DNA of 64,000 nucleotides from Pseudotabrizicola algicola (GCF_010915705.1 NZ_JAAIKE010000003.1:509129-573128); one strand, 5' to 3'; positions 48,706 to 57,054 are shown, counted from the stretch's first letter. The notes: generated by a model not told the origin, from the letters alone. Numbers and translations are program-made.

Positions 48706-49395
48706 TCAGCGCGAGAGCATCACCATCCGCGACAGCGACGCGAATTCGCGGCGCAGGAGCACGAAGGAGGTGATGGCGGTGGCGGCCAGCAAGGCCACGG
48801 GCCCCAGCAGCCATGTGATCGCGGCCAGTGCGAAGTAGATGGATTGCAGGCCGCGGTTGAAGCTTTTGGCGGCGGTGATGTTGATTTCCGCCGCCTGTCC
48901 GGCCCGCGCATAGGCCAGCGGATCATCGCTGTCATTGGGCACCGCCGCCATCAGGATGGCGCAATAGCCGAAGAGCCGGTGCGCCCAGACGAACTTGAGC
49001 AGCGCGTTGGCCAGAAACAGCAGCACGAGGATGATCTTGAGTTCGACCCGCACGCCTGCGGCCTCGATCGTCAGGTCATGCGCCAGACCTTCGAGCTTGG
49101 TCACATTGCCGATCAGCGCGACGCCGCCGCCGATGGCGATCATCGAGGCCGAGGCAAAGAAGGCGGTGCTTTGCCGCAGCGAGTCGATGATGTTGGCATC
49201 GAAGATGCGCGGGGTGCGGGTGACGAACTGGCGCATCCAGTCGCGCCGGTAACCCGCCATCAGCGCCGAAACCGAAGGGCGGGAATTGGGCGGATGCTCG
49301 ACCAGCCAGCCGGTGAGGAGCCATGTCAGGATGAGCGCGGCGAGCGCGATAGCATCGGGACGGTCAAGCGAAAGGCTGGAAAGCATCGGTGTCAT
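48706..49395 (-). CDS. DUF599 membrane protein, 229 aa
   Basis: A predicted inner-membrane protein of about four to five helices with the DUF599 pattern: MAGYRRDWMRQFVTRTPRIFDANIIDSLRQSTAFFASASMIAIGGG (near 47-92, in parts), LKFVWAHRLFGYC near 133, and SFNRGLQSIYFALAAITWLLGP near 178 (in parts). No activity is known. It is convergent with the MoxR operon and divergent from glcD. The ATG at 49395 is used; the coding pattern starts there. Confidence 0.85.
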   Translation of the reverse strand: MTPMLSSLSLDRPDAIALAALILTWLLTGWLVEHPPNSRPSVSALMAGYRRDWMRQFVTRTPRIFDANIIDSLRQSTAFFASASMIAIGGGVALIGNVTKLEGLAHDLTIEAAGVRVELKIILVLLFLANALLKFVWAHRLFGYCAILMAAVPNDSDDPLAYARAGQAAEINITAAKSFNRGLQSIYFALAAITWLLGPVALLAATAITSFVLLRREFASLSRMVMLSR

Positions 49396-49470
49396 GCGCC
49401 AAGCTTACCCCGCCGCCGCGTGCTTTCCCATGACAATTTGTGCTTTTGCCTGGGATCGGGGCGGGCTGAA

Positions 49471-49501
49471 AATTGGTTATTTCACTTTACCAATTTATGC
49501 G
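49471..49501 (+). promoter_or_regulatory. Dyad AATTGGT-N11-ACCAATT and overlapping promoter before glcD
   Basis: A perfect 7-bp inverted repeat (49471-49477 and 49489-49495) lies about 45 bases upstream of the glcD start. A -35-like TTGGTT (49473-49478) and a -10-like TATGCG (49496-49501) with 17 bases between lie on it, so a bound regulator would block initiation. GntR/FCD regulators of glycolate and lactate operons bind TGGT/ACCA dyads. Confidence 0.55.
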
Positions 49502-49540
49502 CTAGAGTGCGCGGGAGGAATGCAAGATCAGGGAACGCTC

Positions 49541-50974
49541 ATGGAAATGCCCCCCCCCGATACGATGGTGCTGTCGGCGAAGGCGCGGATTGTGGCCGCG
49601 CTGCACGGTCTCTTGCCTGCCGATGCCGTGATCTCGGACGAGGCCGAGACGCGGGCCTATGAATGTGATGCGCTGACCGCCTATCGCTGCCCGCCGCTGG
49701 CGGTGGTTCTGCCGCGCACGACCGCCGAGGTGGCGTCGGTGCTGCGGCTGTGCCATGCCGAAGGGGTTCCGGTGGTGCCGCGCGGGTCGGGCACGTCGCT
49801 GGCGGGCGGGGCCTTGCCGACCGCCGATTGCGTGGTGCTGGGCGTCGCGAGGATGAACGCGGTGCTGGAGACCGATTACGACAACCGTTTCGTGCGGGTG
49901 CAGACGGGGCGCACCAACCTGTCGGTGACCGGCGCGGTGGAAGCCGACGGGTTTTTCTACGCGCCAGACCCGTCAAGCCAGCTTGCCTGCGCGATTGCGG
50001 GCAATATCGCGATGAACTCGGGCGGGGCGCATTGCCTGAAATACGGGGTGACGACCAACAACCTGCTGGGGGTGACGCTGGTGCAGATGGATGGCACCGT
50101 GGTGGAGATCGGCGGGCCATATATGGATGCGGGCGGGCTGGACCTGCTGGGCGTGATCTGCGGGTCGGAGGGGCAGCTTGGCGTGGTGACAGAGGCGACC
50201 TTGCGCATCCTGCCCAAGCCCGAAGGCGCGCGGCCCGTGCTGGTGGGCTTTGACAGCAACGAGGTGGCGGGGGAATGCGTTTCCGACATCATCAAGGCGG
50301 GCGTGCTGCCGGTGGCCATCGAATTCATGGACCGCCCCTGCATCGAGGCCACCGAGGCCTTTGCCAAGGCGGGCTATCCGATGTGCGAGGCGCTGCTGAT
50401 CATCGAGGTCGAGGGCAGCCCCGCCGAGATTGACGAACAACTGGCGCTGATCAAGACCATCGCGCTGCGCCACAATCCGGTGGAGTTCCGCGAGGCGGCA
50501 GACGAGGACCAGGCCAAGCGCATCTGGCTGGGCCGCAAATCGGCCTTTGGCGCGATGGGGCAGATCAATGATTACATGTGCCTTGATGGCACGATTCCGG
50601 TATCGAGCCTGCCTTACGTGCTGCGCCGGATCGGCGAGATGTCGAAAGAGATCGGGCTGGATGTGGCGAATGTGTTCCATGCCGGCGACGGCAACATGCA
50701 CCCGTTGATCCTGTTCGATGCCAACAAGCCCGGCGATCTGGAGCGCTGCGAGGCGCTGGGGGCCGATATCCTGCGGCTCTGCGTCGAGGTGGGCGGTTGC
50801 CTGACCGGCGAGCATGGCGTGGGGATCGAAAAGCGCGATCTGATGTCGGTGCAGTTCGCGCCCGACGATCTGGAGGCGCAGTTGAAGGTCAAGGATGTGT
50901 TTGACCCCAGATGGCTGCTAAACCCCGCCAAGGTGTTCCCGCTGGACGCCACCGCCAGCCGCCGCGCGGCCTGA
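49541..50974 (+). CDS. glcD: Glycolate oxidase FAD-linked subunit, 477 aa
   Basis: GlcD is the FAD-containing catalytic subunit of the membrane-associated glycolate oxidase that makes glyoxylate. The FAD_binding_4 core has AVVLPRTTAEVASVLRLCHAEGVPVVPRGSGTSLAGGALP (near 45-84, in parts) and SGGAHCLKYGVTTNNLLGVTLV near 161-182, and the C-terminal FAD-oxidase lobe has FHAGDGNMHPLILF near 381 and GGCLTGEHGVGIEKRD. ATG 49541 was chosen over 49520 because spacing from GGGA is better. It is followed, after a repeat element, by glcE and glcF. Confidence 0.92.
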   Translation: MEMPPPDTMVLSAKARIVAALHGLLPADAVISDEAETRAYECDALTAYRCPPLAVVLPRTTAEVASVLRLCHAEGVPVVPRGSGTSLAGGALPTADCVVLGVARMNAVLETDYDNRFVRVQTGRTNLSVTGAVEADGFFYAPDPSSQLACAIAGNIAMNSGGAHCLKYGVTTNNLLGVTLVQMDGTVVEIGGPYMDAGGLDLLGVICGSEGQLGVVTEATLRILPKPEGARPVLVGFDSNEVAGECVSDIIKAGVLPVAIEFMDRPCIEATEAFAKAGYPMCEALLIIEVEGSPAEIDEQLALIKTIALRHNPVEFREAADEDQAKRIWLGRKSAFGAMGQINDYMCLDGTIPVSSLPYVLRRIGEMSKEIGLDVANVFHAGDGNMHPLILFDANKPGDLERCEALGADILRLCVEVGGCLTGEHGVGIEKRDLMSVQFAPDDLEAQLKVKDVFDPRWLLNPAKVFPLDATASRRAA

Positions 50975-51000
50975 CCGACCGTGGTTTTGCCTGAACCGCC

Positions 51001-51051
51001 GGGGGGCTGTCTGCCCCCCGGACCCCCCGAGAGTATTTTGAAAGCAGCAAT
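51001..51051 (+). repeat. G/C-run hairpin element (family member D) in glcD-glcE gap
   Basis: Starts GGGGGGCTGTCTGCCCCCC, then GGACCCCCCGAGAG, and ends TATTTTGAAAGCAGCAAT. The head and tail match the A form. It fills the gap between glcD and glcE and lies directly against the glcE start, so glcE has no ordinary ribosome site. Confidence 0.65.
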
Positions 51052-51053
51052 CC

Positions 51054-52139
51054 ATGCAGCCCAGCTCTGAGGCCGAACTGGCCGAGATCATCCGCGCGGC
51101 CAAGGGGCCGCTTTGTGTGAAGGGCGGTGGCACCCGCAGCCTTGGCACCTGTGCGGGGGAGGTGCTGGAAACCTCGGGGCTTTCCGGGGTGGTGCTGTAC
51201 GAACCCGGCGCGCTGACGCTGGTCGCAGGCGCGGGGACGCCGGTGGCAGAGGTCGAGGCGCTGCTGGCGGCAGAGGGGCAGCGGTTGCCGTTCGAGGTGC
51301 CGGACCTGCGCGGCCTGCTGGGGCGGACGGGCGAGAGCACGCTGGGCGGGGTGGTGGCCGCCAATGCCAGCGGGCCGCGACGGGTGCAGGTGGGGGCCTG
51401 CCGGGACAGCCTGATCGGGGTGCGTTTTGTGGATGGGGCCGGCACCATCATCAAGAACGGCGGGCGGGTGATGAAGAATGTCACCGGCTATGATCTGGTC
51501 AAGCTGCTGGCCGGATCATGGGGCACGCTGGGCGTGCTGAGCGAGGTGAGCTTCAAGCTGCTGCCGGTGCCGGAGGCGGGGGCGACGCTGATCTTGCCGG
51601 GCTTGAGCGACCGGCAGGCGGTGCAGGCGATGGCGGCGGCGCTCGGCTCCCCCTTCGAGGTGAACGGGGCGGCGCATTGGCCGGGGCAGGGGACGTATCT
51701 GCGGATCGAGGGTTTTGCCGCCTCGGTCGCCTATCGGGCGGAGGCGTTGCGGCGGCATCTGGCGGCGTTCGGCGCGGTGGAGGTGGAGGATGGCACCGAC
51801 CGCTGGGCCGCGATCCGCGATGTGGCGCCGTTTCAGGGCCGCGCGGGCGATGTCTGGCGGCTGTCGGTCAAGCCGTCGGATGCGCCGGAGATCGTGGCGC
51901 GGATGGAGGTGGAGGCGGTGCTGTATGACTGGGGCGGCGGCCTGATCTGGGCGCTGTGCGTTGAAGGCGACGACCTGCGCGCGCGGCTGGGGGCCTTTCA
52001 GGGCCATGCGACGCGGGTGCGCGGCGCGGGGCCGGGCGCGTTCCACCCCGAGGCACCCGGCGTGGCGGCGCTGACGCACGGCCTGCGGGCCAAGTTTGAC
52101 CCGCGCGGCCTTTTGAACCCTGGCTTGATGGACGCCTGA
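51054..52139 (+). CDS. glcE: Glycolate oxidase subunit GlcE, FAD-binding, 361 aa
   Basis: GlcE is a second FAD-binding subunit, shorter and with a less complete oxidase lobe than GlcD. The FAD part has PLCVKGGGTRSLGT near 20-33, LGGVVAANASGPRRVQVGACRDSLIGVRFVDGAGTIIKNGGRVMKNVTGYDLVKLLAGSWGTLG spanning 97-160 (in parts), and the end AKFDPRGLLNPGLMDA. Its leader is the repeat member D, and the ATG follows AGCAGCAATCC with no Shine-Dalgarno. The stop is one base before the glcF ATG. Confidence 0.9.
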   Translation: MQPSSEAELAEIIRAAKGPLCVKGGGTRSLGTCAGEVLETSGLSGVVLYEPGALTLVAGAGTPVAEVEALLAAEGQRLPFEVPDLRGLLGRTGESTLGGVVAANASGPRRVQVGACRDSLIGVRFVDGAGTIIKNGGRVMKNVTGYDLVKLLAGSWGTLGVLSEVSFKLLPVPEAGATLILPGLSDRQAVQAMAAALGSPFEVNGAAHWPGQGTYLRIEGFAASVAYRAEALRRHLAAFGAVEVEDGTDRWAAIRDVAPFQGRAGDVWRLSVKPSDAPEIVARMEVEAVLYDWGGGLIWALCVEGDDLRARLGAFQGHATRVRGAGPGAFHPEAPGVAALTHGLRAKFDPRGLLNPGLMDA

Positions 52140-52140
52140 C

Positions 52141-53433
52141 ATGCAGACAACCTTTACCCCCGAGCAATTGCGCGACCCCGGCATCGCCCGCGCCAACGAG
52201 GTGTTGCGCACCTGCGTGCATTGCGGGTTCTGCACGGCGACCTGCCCGACCTATCAGGTTCTGGGCGATGAACTCGACAGCCCGCGCGGGCGGATCTACC
52301 TGATCAAGGACATGCTGGAGCAGGGTCGCCCCGCCGATGCGCAGACGGTCAAGCATATCGACCGCTGCCTGTCCTGTCTGGCCTGCATGACCACCTGCCC
52401 GAGCGGCGTGCATTACATGCATCTGGTGGACCACGCGCGCGAGTATATCGAGACGACCTACAAGCGCCCGATGATGGACCGGATGTTGCGCGCGGTGCTG
52501 GCTTGGATCATCCCGCATCCGATGCGGTTCCGCGTGGCGATGCTGGGGGCCAAGGTGGCGCGGCCCTTCCGGCGGCTGGTGCCGGATGCGCGGCTGCGGG
52601 CGATGCTGGACATGGCGGGAGCGAAGATCCCGCCGGTCAGCCGCAATGACGACCCGCAGGTGTTTGCCGCCGTAGCGCCGAAACGGATGCGGGTGGCCTT
52701 GCTGACGGGCTGTGCGCAGCGGGCGCTGAACACCGATATCAACGATGCCACCATCCGCCTGCTGCGGCGGCTGGGGGCCGAGGTTGTGGTGGCCAAAGGC
52801 GCGGGCTGCTGCGGGGCGCTGACGCATCACATGGGCAAGGCCGACCAGTCGCATGCCTCGGCGGCGGCCAATATCCGGGCGTGGATGGCGGAAAAGGCGG
52901 CGGGCGGCCTTGATGCCATTGTCATCAACACCTCGGGCTGCGGCACCACGGTGAAGGATTACGGGCATATGTTCCGCGATGACCCGCTGGCCGGGGATGC
53001 CGCCACCATTGCGGGGCTGGCGATGGATGTCTCGCAGGTGCTGACCAAGCTGGGCCTGCCCGAAGGCGCGCCCAAGGGGATCAAGGTGGCCTATCATGCG
53101 GCTTGCAGCCTGCAGCACGGCCAGCAGATCAAGACGCTGCCCAAGGATCTGCTCAAGCGGGCGGGGTTCACAGTGGTGGAACCGGCGGACAGCCATCTGT
53201 GCTGCGGCTCGGCGGGGACCTACAACCTGCTCCAGCCCGAGATCAGCCAGCAACTGAAGGCGCGCAAGGTGCAGACGCTGGAGGCACGCTCGCCCGATGT
53301 GATTGCCGCCGGAAACATCGGCTGCATGATGCAGATCGGGTCGGGCACCGGAGTGCCGGTGGTGCACACGGTGGAACTGCTGGACTGGGCCACCGGCGGG
53401 CCGAAGCCCCGCGCGCTGCAGGCTCAGGGCTGA
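52141..53433 (+). CDS. glcF: Glycolate oxidase iron-sulfur subunit, 430 aa
   Basis: GlcF is the electron-transfer subunit. Two [4Fe-4S] cysteine sets are near the N-terminus: CVHCGFCTATCPTY (22-35) and CLSCLACMTTCPSGVHY (near 77-93). Two CCG-type domains follow, with GCCGALTHH near 223, and CCGSAGTYNLLQPEIS near 357. It completes the glcDEF complex that passes electrons from glycolate to the membrane quinone pool. The gene is close behind glcE, and the next gene is convergent after 13 bases. Confidence 0.93.
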   Translation: MQTTFTPEQLRDPGIARANEVLRTCVHCGFCTATCPTYQVLGDELDSPRGRIYLIKDMLEQGRPADAQTVKHIDRCLSCLACMTTCPSGVHYMHLVDHAREYIETTYKRPMMDRMLRAVLAWIIPHPMRFRVAMLGAKVARPFRRLVPDARLRAMLDMAGAKIPPVSRNDDPQVFAAVAPKRMRVALLTGCAQRALNTDINDATIRLLRRLGAEVVVAKGAGCCGALTHHMGKADQSHASAAANIRAWMAEKAAGGLDAIVINTSGCGTTVKDYGHMFRDDPLAGDAATIAGLAMDVSQVLTKLGLPEGAPKGIKVAYHAACSLQHGQQIKTLPKDLLKRAGFTVVEPADSHLCCGSAGTYNLLQPEISQQLKARKVQTLEARSPDVIAAGNIGCMMQIGSGTGVPVVHTVELLDWATGGPKPRALQAQG

Positions 53434-53446
53434 GCGGAGGCGCCGG

Positions 53447-53884
53447 TTACTCCGCGGCAGGGGCGGCGGTGACAACCGGCGAAGGCTCGGTGACTGGCTC
53501 GACGAAGGAGGGCGGCGGGGTGACTGGCGCGGCGGCGGGGGCGGCTTTCTTGCGGGTGTTGGCCAGCCCGAGCCCGACGCCGACATCCACACCTTCGCCG
53601 CCGAACCCAAAGCCGATGTCCATCCCGACGTAGCTTTTCGATGCCAGATAGGCGACGCCCAGATTCGGGCGGAGGCGCTGCGAGCGCAGCAGGTAATCGG
53701 CGCCGATCGCCCCCGCGAACTTGCCGCGTTCGTCATTGGAGAACACCCGCAGGCCGATACCGGTGTCGCCCCGCTGGCCGCCGCCCCAAGTGAAGGTTAC
53801 ACCTAGCCCAACGGCGGGATCAGCCGCGACCGGTGCCGCAAGGGCGAGCGCAAGCGGAAGGGCTGTGAGGAGTGATCTTCGCAT
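53447..53884 (-). CDS. Secreted or outer-membrane-associated beta-rich protein, 145 aa
   Basis: A signal peptide (MRRSLLTALPLALALAAPVAA) precedes a Gly-rich strand pattern (VGLGVTFTWGGGQRGDTGIGLRVFSNDERG, in parts, then YVGMDIGFGFGGEGVDVGVGLG). The C-terminus is Pro/Ala-rich. It resembles small periplasmic or outer-membrane proteins, but no family is clear. Of two nearby ATGs, 53884 has AGGAA at better spacing. It is divergent from the protease pair and convergent with glcF. Confidence 0.55.
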   Translation of the reverse strand: MRRSLLTALPLALALAAPVAADPAVGLGVTFTWGGGQRGDTGIGLRVFSNDERGKFAGAIGADYLLRSQRLRPNLGVAYLASKSYVGMDIGFGFGGEGVDVGVGLGLANTRKKAAPAAAPVTPPPSFVEPVTEPSPVVTAAPAAE

Positions 53885-54055
53885 AAGCATTTCCTGACTG
53901 AAAATTGTTACGCCGCGCAGGAACCGTAGCTTCCATGCCGCGCTTGGGCAAGCTCGGCTGCGGGTTGTAAAACGGCACTGGTCATTCGGCCCACACTTGG
54001 CCACAAATCCGCCAAACTGGGCTGTCACCGCTCTTGCATCGGTTACGGAGGGGAT

Positions 54056-54901
54056 ATGCAGATCATTCGCGCTTTGGCCTTCGCTCTGTTCGGGCTGGTG
54101 CTGACGGGGGCTGCCGAGGCACAGGATATGGGCCTGCGCAGCCTGCAGACCGGCGATGACTCGCGCGGGTGGGAGGCGGTGGGGCGGATCAATCTGGGGG
54201 ACCGGGGCTTTTGCACGGGAGCGCTGATTGCCGAAGATCTGGTGCTGACGGCGGCGCATTGCCTGTTTGACAAGACGAGCGGGGTCAGCATCAACGCAAG
54301 CGACATGCAGTTTCTGGCGGGCTGGCGCAACGGGCGGGCGGTGGCCTATCGCGGGGTGCGGCAGGCGCTGGCGCATCCGGAATATGTCTATGGCGGGCGC
54401 GAAAGTGCGGATCGTGTGCCCTTCGATCTGGCGCTTTTGCAGCTTGACCAACCGATCCGCCTGACTTCGGTGCGCCCCTATGCCACCGATGCACGGCCCC
54501 AGACCGGGGATGAGGTGGGCGTGGTCTCTTACGCGCAGGACAGGGCCGAGGCCCCGTCGCTGCAACAGGTTTGCCGCGTGCTGGGGCGGCAGTCGGTCCT
54601 GCGGGCCGGCGTGGTCGTCAAGCCGGGGGGGACGCTGTTTGACACGCTGGTGCTGTCTTGCGATGTGGATTTCGGATCGTCCGGCGCGCCTGTGTTTTCT
54701 TTTCGGGACGGGACGTTGCGCATCGTCTCGGTGATTTCGGCCAAGGCCGAGGTGGATGGCGAGAAGGTGTCGCTGGGCACGCCCCTCGCCGATCATGTGG
54801 AGTTTCTGCGCGGCAAGCTGGCGGCTTCGGGTTCGTCGCTGCGACCGGGGAATGTGCGCGTGCTGTCCGGCGGATCGGGCGGCAAGTTCGTGCAGCCATG
54901 A
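54056..54901 (+). CDS. Trypsin-like serine protease, secreted, 281 aa (first of a tandem pair)
   Basis: A signal peptide (about 1-22) precedes a chymotrypsin-fold domain with the full triad: H68 in TAAHC, D124 in FDLALLQL and S209 in GSSGAPVF. A late DUF-like C-terminal stretch (RPGNVRVLSGGSGGKFVQP) follows. GGAGGGGAT precedes the ATG. The gene overlaps the next protease gene by ATGA, so the two are expressed together. Substrates are unknown; extracellular or periplasmic proteolysis is likely. Confidence 0.86.
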   Translation: MQIIRALAFALFGLVLTGAAEAQDMGLRSLQTGDDSRGWEAVGRINLGDRGFCTGALIAEDLVLTAAHCLFDKTSGVSINASDMQFLAGWRNGRAVAYRGVRQALAHPEYVYGGRESADRVPFDLALLQLDQPIRLTSVRPYATDARPQTGDEVGVVSYAQDRAEAPSLQQVCRVLGRQSVLRAGVVVKPGGTLFDTLVLSCDVDFGSSGAPVFSFRDGTLRIVSVISAKAEVDGEKVSLGTPLADHVEFLRGKLAASGSSLRPGNVRVLSGGSGGKFVQP

Positions 54902-55743
54902 GCCGCGCGCTCTGTCTGTGTCTTGTGCTGGCGCTGTTCGCAGCACCGGGCGCGGGCGCGGCGCAGGCGCAGAACAGCGGGCTGGAGCGGCTGACGCGGG
55001 CCGAGCAGATTGCAAGCTGGAAGGCGGTGGGGCGGGTCGATGTCGCGGGGGCGCACAGTTGCACCGGCACGCTGATTGCCGCCGATCTGGTGCTGACGGC
55101 GGCGCATTGCCTGTTTGGTCCCGATGGGGCACCCGTCGCCATAGGGCAGATCACCTTTCGCGCGGGGCTGGCTGACGGGCTGTCGGTGGCCGAGGCGCGG
55201 GTGGCGCGGGCCACTGCCCATGCCCGCTATCGGCCCGGAGCCGATGGCCGCGCCGATGCCGCGCAGGTGCGCCATGACGTGGCCCTGCTGGAACTGTCCG
55301 ATGCGATTCCCACCGCGCTTGCGCCGCCCTTTGCCGTCGACAGTCCCGGTGCAGGGGCCGAGGTGAGCGTGGTTTCCTATGCCGAGGGCCGCACAGAGGC
55401 TTTGTCTTGGCAGCGCGCCTGCCGCGTGCTGGGGCGGCAAGAGGGGTTGATCGCGGTGGATTGCGATGTGTCTGTCGGCTCGTCCGGCGCGCCTGTGTTT
55501 GACCGCAGCCGGGGGCGGGCGCGCATTGTCTCGATCATCTCGGGCGGTGTGCGGGACGGGCAGGGAACCGTGGCCTATGGCATGGAACTGCCCGCGCTGG
55601 TGGCCGATCTCAAGGCGCAGTTGCGGGCCGGACGTGCGGTCATCGGCGTGGCAGCCGCGCCGCCCGCCGCCCGTCGCATCGGTCCGGCCGCATCCGTGCG
55701 CAGTGCGGGCGGCGCGCGCTTCCTGCGCCCGCCGGGAAACTGA
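54898..55743 (+). CDS. Trypsin-like serine protease, secreted, 281 aa (second of a tandem pair)
   Basis: A paralogue of the preceding protease with the same length. A signal peptide (1-24) is followed by H70 in TAAHC, D127 in HDVALLEL and S196 in GSSGAPVF. The two proteins share blocks such as DLVLTAAHCLF, EVxVVSYA and CRVLGRQ, which shows tandem duplication with divergence elsewhere. Overlap ATGA couples it to the first. The intergenic region after it leads to the Hsp20 gene. Confidence 0.86.
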   Translation: MSRALCLCLVLALFAAPGAGAAQAQNSGLERLTRAEQIASWKAVGRVDVAGAHSCTGTLIAADLVLTAAHCLFGPDGAPVAIGQITFRAGLADGLSVAEARVARATAHARYRPGADGRADAAQVRHDVALLELSDAIPTALAPPFAVDSPGAGAEVSVVSYAEGRTEALSWQRACRVLGRQEGLIAVDCDVSVGSSGAPVFDRSRGRARIVSIISGGVRDGQGTVAYGMELPALVADLKAQLRAGRAVIGVAAAPPAARRIGPAASVRSAGGARFLRPPGN

Positions 55744-55779
55744 CCCTCTTGCGGGCGTCGGGATTGGCCTCCGGCCCCT

Positions 55780-55811
55780 CTTGAAACGCGGTTTTGGCCT
55801 TCCTAACTTTG
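55780..55811 (+). promoter_or_regulatory. RpoH (sigma-32)-like promoter before hsp20
   Basis: CTTG (55780-55783), an 18-base spacer and CCTAACTTTG (55802-55811) resemble the alphaproteobacterial heat-shock consensus CTTG-N17-CYTATNTNNG, with one mismatch in the -10 part and a spacer one base longer. It lies about 90 bases upstream of the Hsp20 gene. Confidence 0.55.
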
Positions 55812-55903
55812 CTGTGTCCGGGTGCCACAACGGGCCCGGATGACCCATCGGCCCGCCCTCACCGGGGGCCATCATCACGCATCGCTTTTGAAAAGGATGA
55901 CCC

Positions 55904-56368
55904 ATGCGTAGCTTTGACCTTGCCCCGCTGTATCGCGCCACCGTTGGCTTTGACCGCATTGCCGACCTGATGGACCGCGCGCTTTCCGCGGATGTGGCCC
56001 AGCCCACCTATCCCCCCTATAACATCGAAAAAACGGCTGAAGATGCCTACCGCATCTCGGTTGCCGTGGCAGGCTTCACGCCCGACGAATTGTCTGTCGA
56101 AGTGAAGGACGGCGCGCTGCATGTGACCGCCCGCAAGGCCCCCGAGGCCGAGGGCAAGACCTACCTGCATCGCGGCATTGCCACCCGCGCCTTCGAGCGC
56201 CGCTTTGCACTTGCCGATCATGTGCGCGTCACCGGAGCGACCCATGAACACGGGATGCTGCACATCGACCTGATCCGCGAGACGCCCGAGGCGCTGAAGC
56301 CCCGCCGCATCGAGATCGCCCGTCCTGCCGATCTGCAGGCCAAGGCGCTGGAAGCCACCACGGTCTGA
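55904..56368 (+). CDS. Small heat-shock protein, Hsp20/alpha-crystallin, 154 aa
   Basis: A cytoplasmic holdase chaperone of the IbpA type. The N-terminal part (RSFDLAPLYRATVGFDRIADLMD, in parts) is typical of class A Hsp20 proteins. The alpha-crystallin domain (about 40-135) has YNIEKTAEDAYRISVAVAGF (in parts), DGALHVTARK and HRGIATRAFERRFALAD, and the C-terminus ends RRIEIARP with an IxI-like motif. AAGGA lies seven bases before the ATG. The RpoH-like promoter about 90 bases upstream and the terminator after the stop indicate a single-gene transcript. Confidence 0.92.
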   Translation: MRSFDLAPLYRATVGFDRIADLMDRALSADVAQPTYPPYNIEKTAEDAYRISVAVAGFTPDELSVEVKDGALHVTARKAPEAEGKTYLHRGIATRAFERRFALADHVRVTGATHEHGMLHIDLIRETPEALKPRRIEIARPADLQAKALEATTV

Positions 56369-56392
56369 TACCGCGCCACTTCCGTTGAAACT

Positions 56393-56422
56393 GGCCCGCC
56401 GGATTATGTCCGGCGGGCCTTT
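56393..56422 (+). terminator. Rho-independent terminator after hsp20
   Basis: GGCCCGCCGG-ATTATGT-CCGGCGGGCC is a perfect 10-bp stem followed by TTT, 25 bases after the stop. It lies before the stop of the convergent YdeI-like gene and could serve both. Confidence 0.85.
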
Positions 56423-56433
56423 GCATAGGCCGG

Positions 56434-57054
56434 TCAGCGTTCGGTCGCGCCCTTTCCGGCAAGGATATGGCTGCGGAACCGTGCGATCCGCGCCTGCCGG
56501 GTGGCGGTGGCCTTGGCGCCCGACAGGTTGATCACATAGCTGCGCTGGCGCCCCGGGGTCAGGCGGTGAAAGGCCTCGGCCAGTTCCGCGTCGCTGTCCA
56601 GCGCGCTGACAAGCTCGGGCGGCAGGTCGAGCGGCTTCTCTGTCTTTTCGGGGCGGCGGCCCGCCTCGGCATGATCCATCGCTTCGCGCAGATAGGCGAG
56701 GATCACCCCTTCCAGAGCGGCAACGCGCCCTGCATCGGCAAAGCGGATCATGTCGGCGTGCTGTGTCATCGGCCCCTGCTTTTCCAGCACGCCTTGGGGA
56801 TCGCGCAGAAGGGCGGCGTCAAAGAAGGACAGCCGGAAATCATCCCGGAATGCGCCGATGATCGCTATGTTGCGCCCCGCATGGCGATAGCAGGGGTGGC
56901 CCCAGCGCACCGCTTCCTCAAGTCCCGCCGCGCGGCAGATGCGGCGCAGGGCCGCCAGTCCGTCACGCCACAGGCGGGCCGAACATGCGTCTGTGCCAAA
57001 GCGGTTGCAGCGCCCGCATCCGTCGGTGAAAAAGGCCGCGGGCTCTGTGATCAC
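56434..57054 (-). CDS. YdeI/OmpD-associated family protein (DUF1801 plus YdeI-C), 206 aa
   Basis: The first 120 residues fit a DUF1801-like domain (AVRWGHPCYRHAGRNIAIIGAFRDDFRLSFFD, in parts), and the C-terminal 80 residues fit the YdeI/OmdA domain (LDLPPELVSALDSDAELAEAFHRLTPGRQRSYVINL, in parts, and ATRQARIARFRSHILAGKG). The start is GTG at 57054; no ATG is near. These proteins are of unknown function, some linked to stress or antimicrobial peptide resistance by name only. It lies 19 bases downstream of the vWA gene on the same strand. Confidence 0.8.
   Translation of the reverse strand: MITEPAAFFTDGCGRCNRFGTDACSARLWRDGLAALRRICRAAGLEEAVRWGHPCYRHAGRNIAIIGAFRDDFRLSFFDAALLRDPQGVLEKQGPMTQHADMIRFADAGRVAALEGVILAYLREAMDHAEAGRRPEKTEKPLDLPPELVSALDSDAELAEAFHRLTPGRQRSYVINLSGAKATATRQARIARFRSHILAGKGATER

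Noticed and set aside
53885-55132. The long upstream extension of the minus-strand frame that ends at 53447
   Set aside because: It would run through both trypsin-like genes in antisense. The real start is at the signal peptide (53884), preceded by AGGAA.
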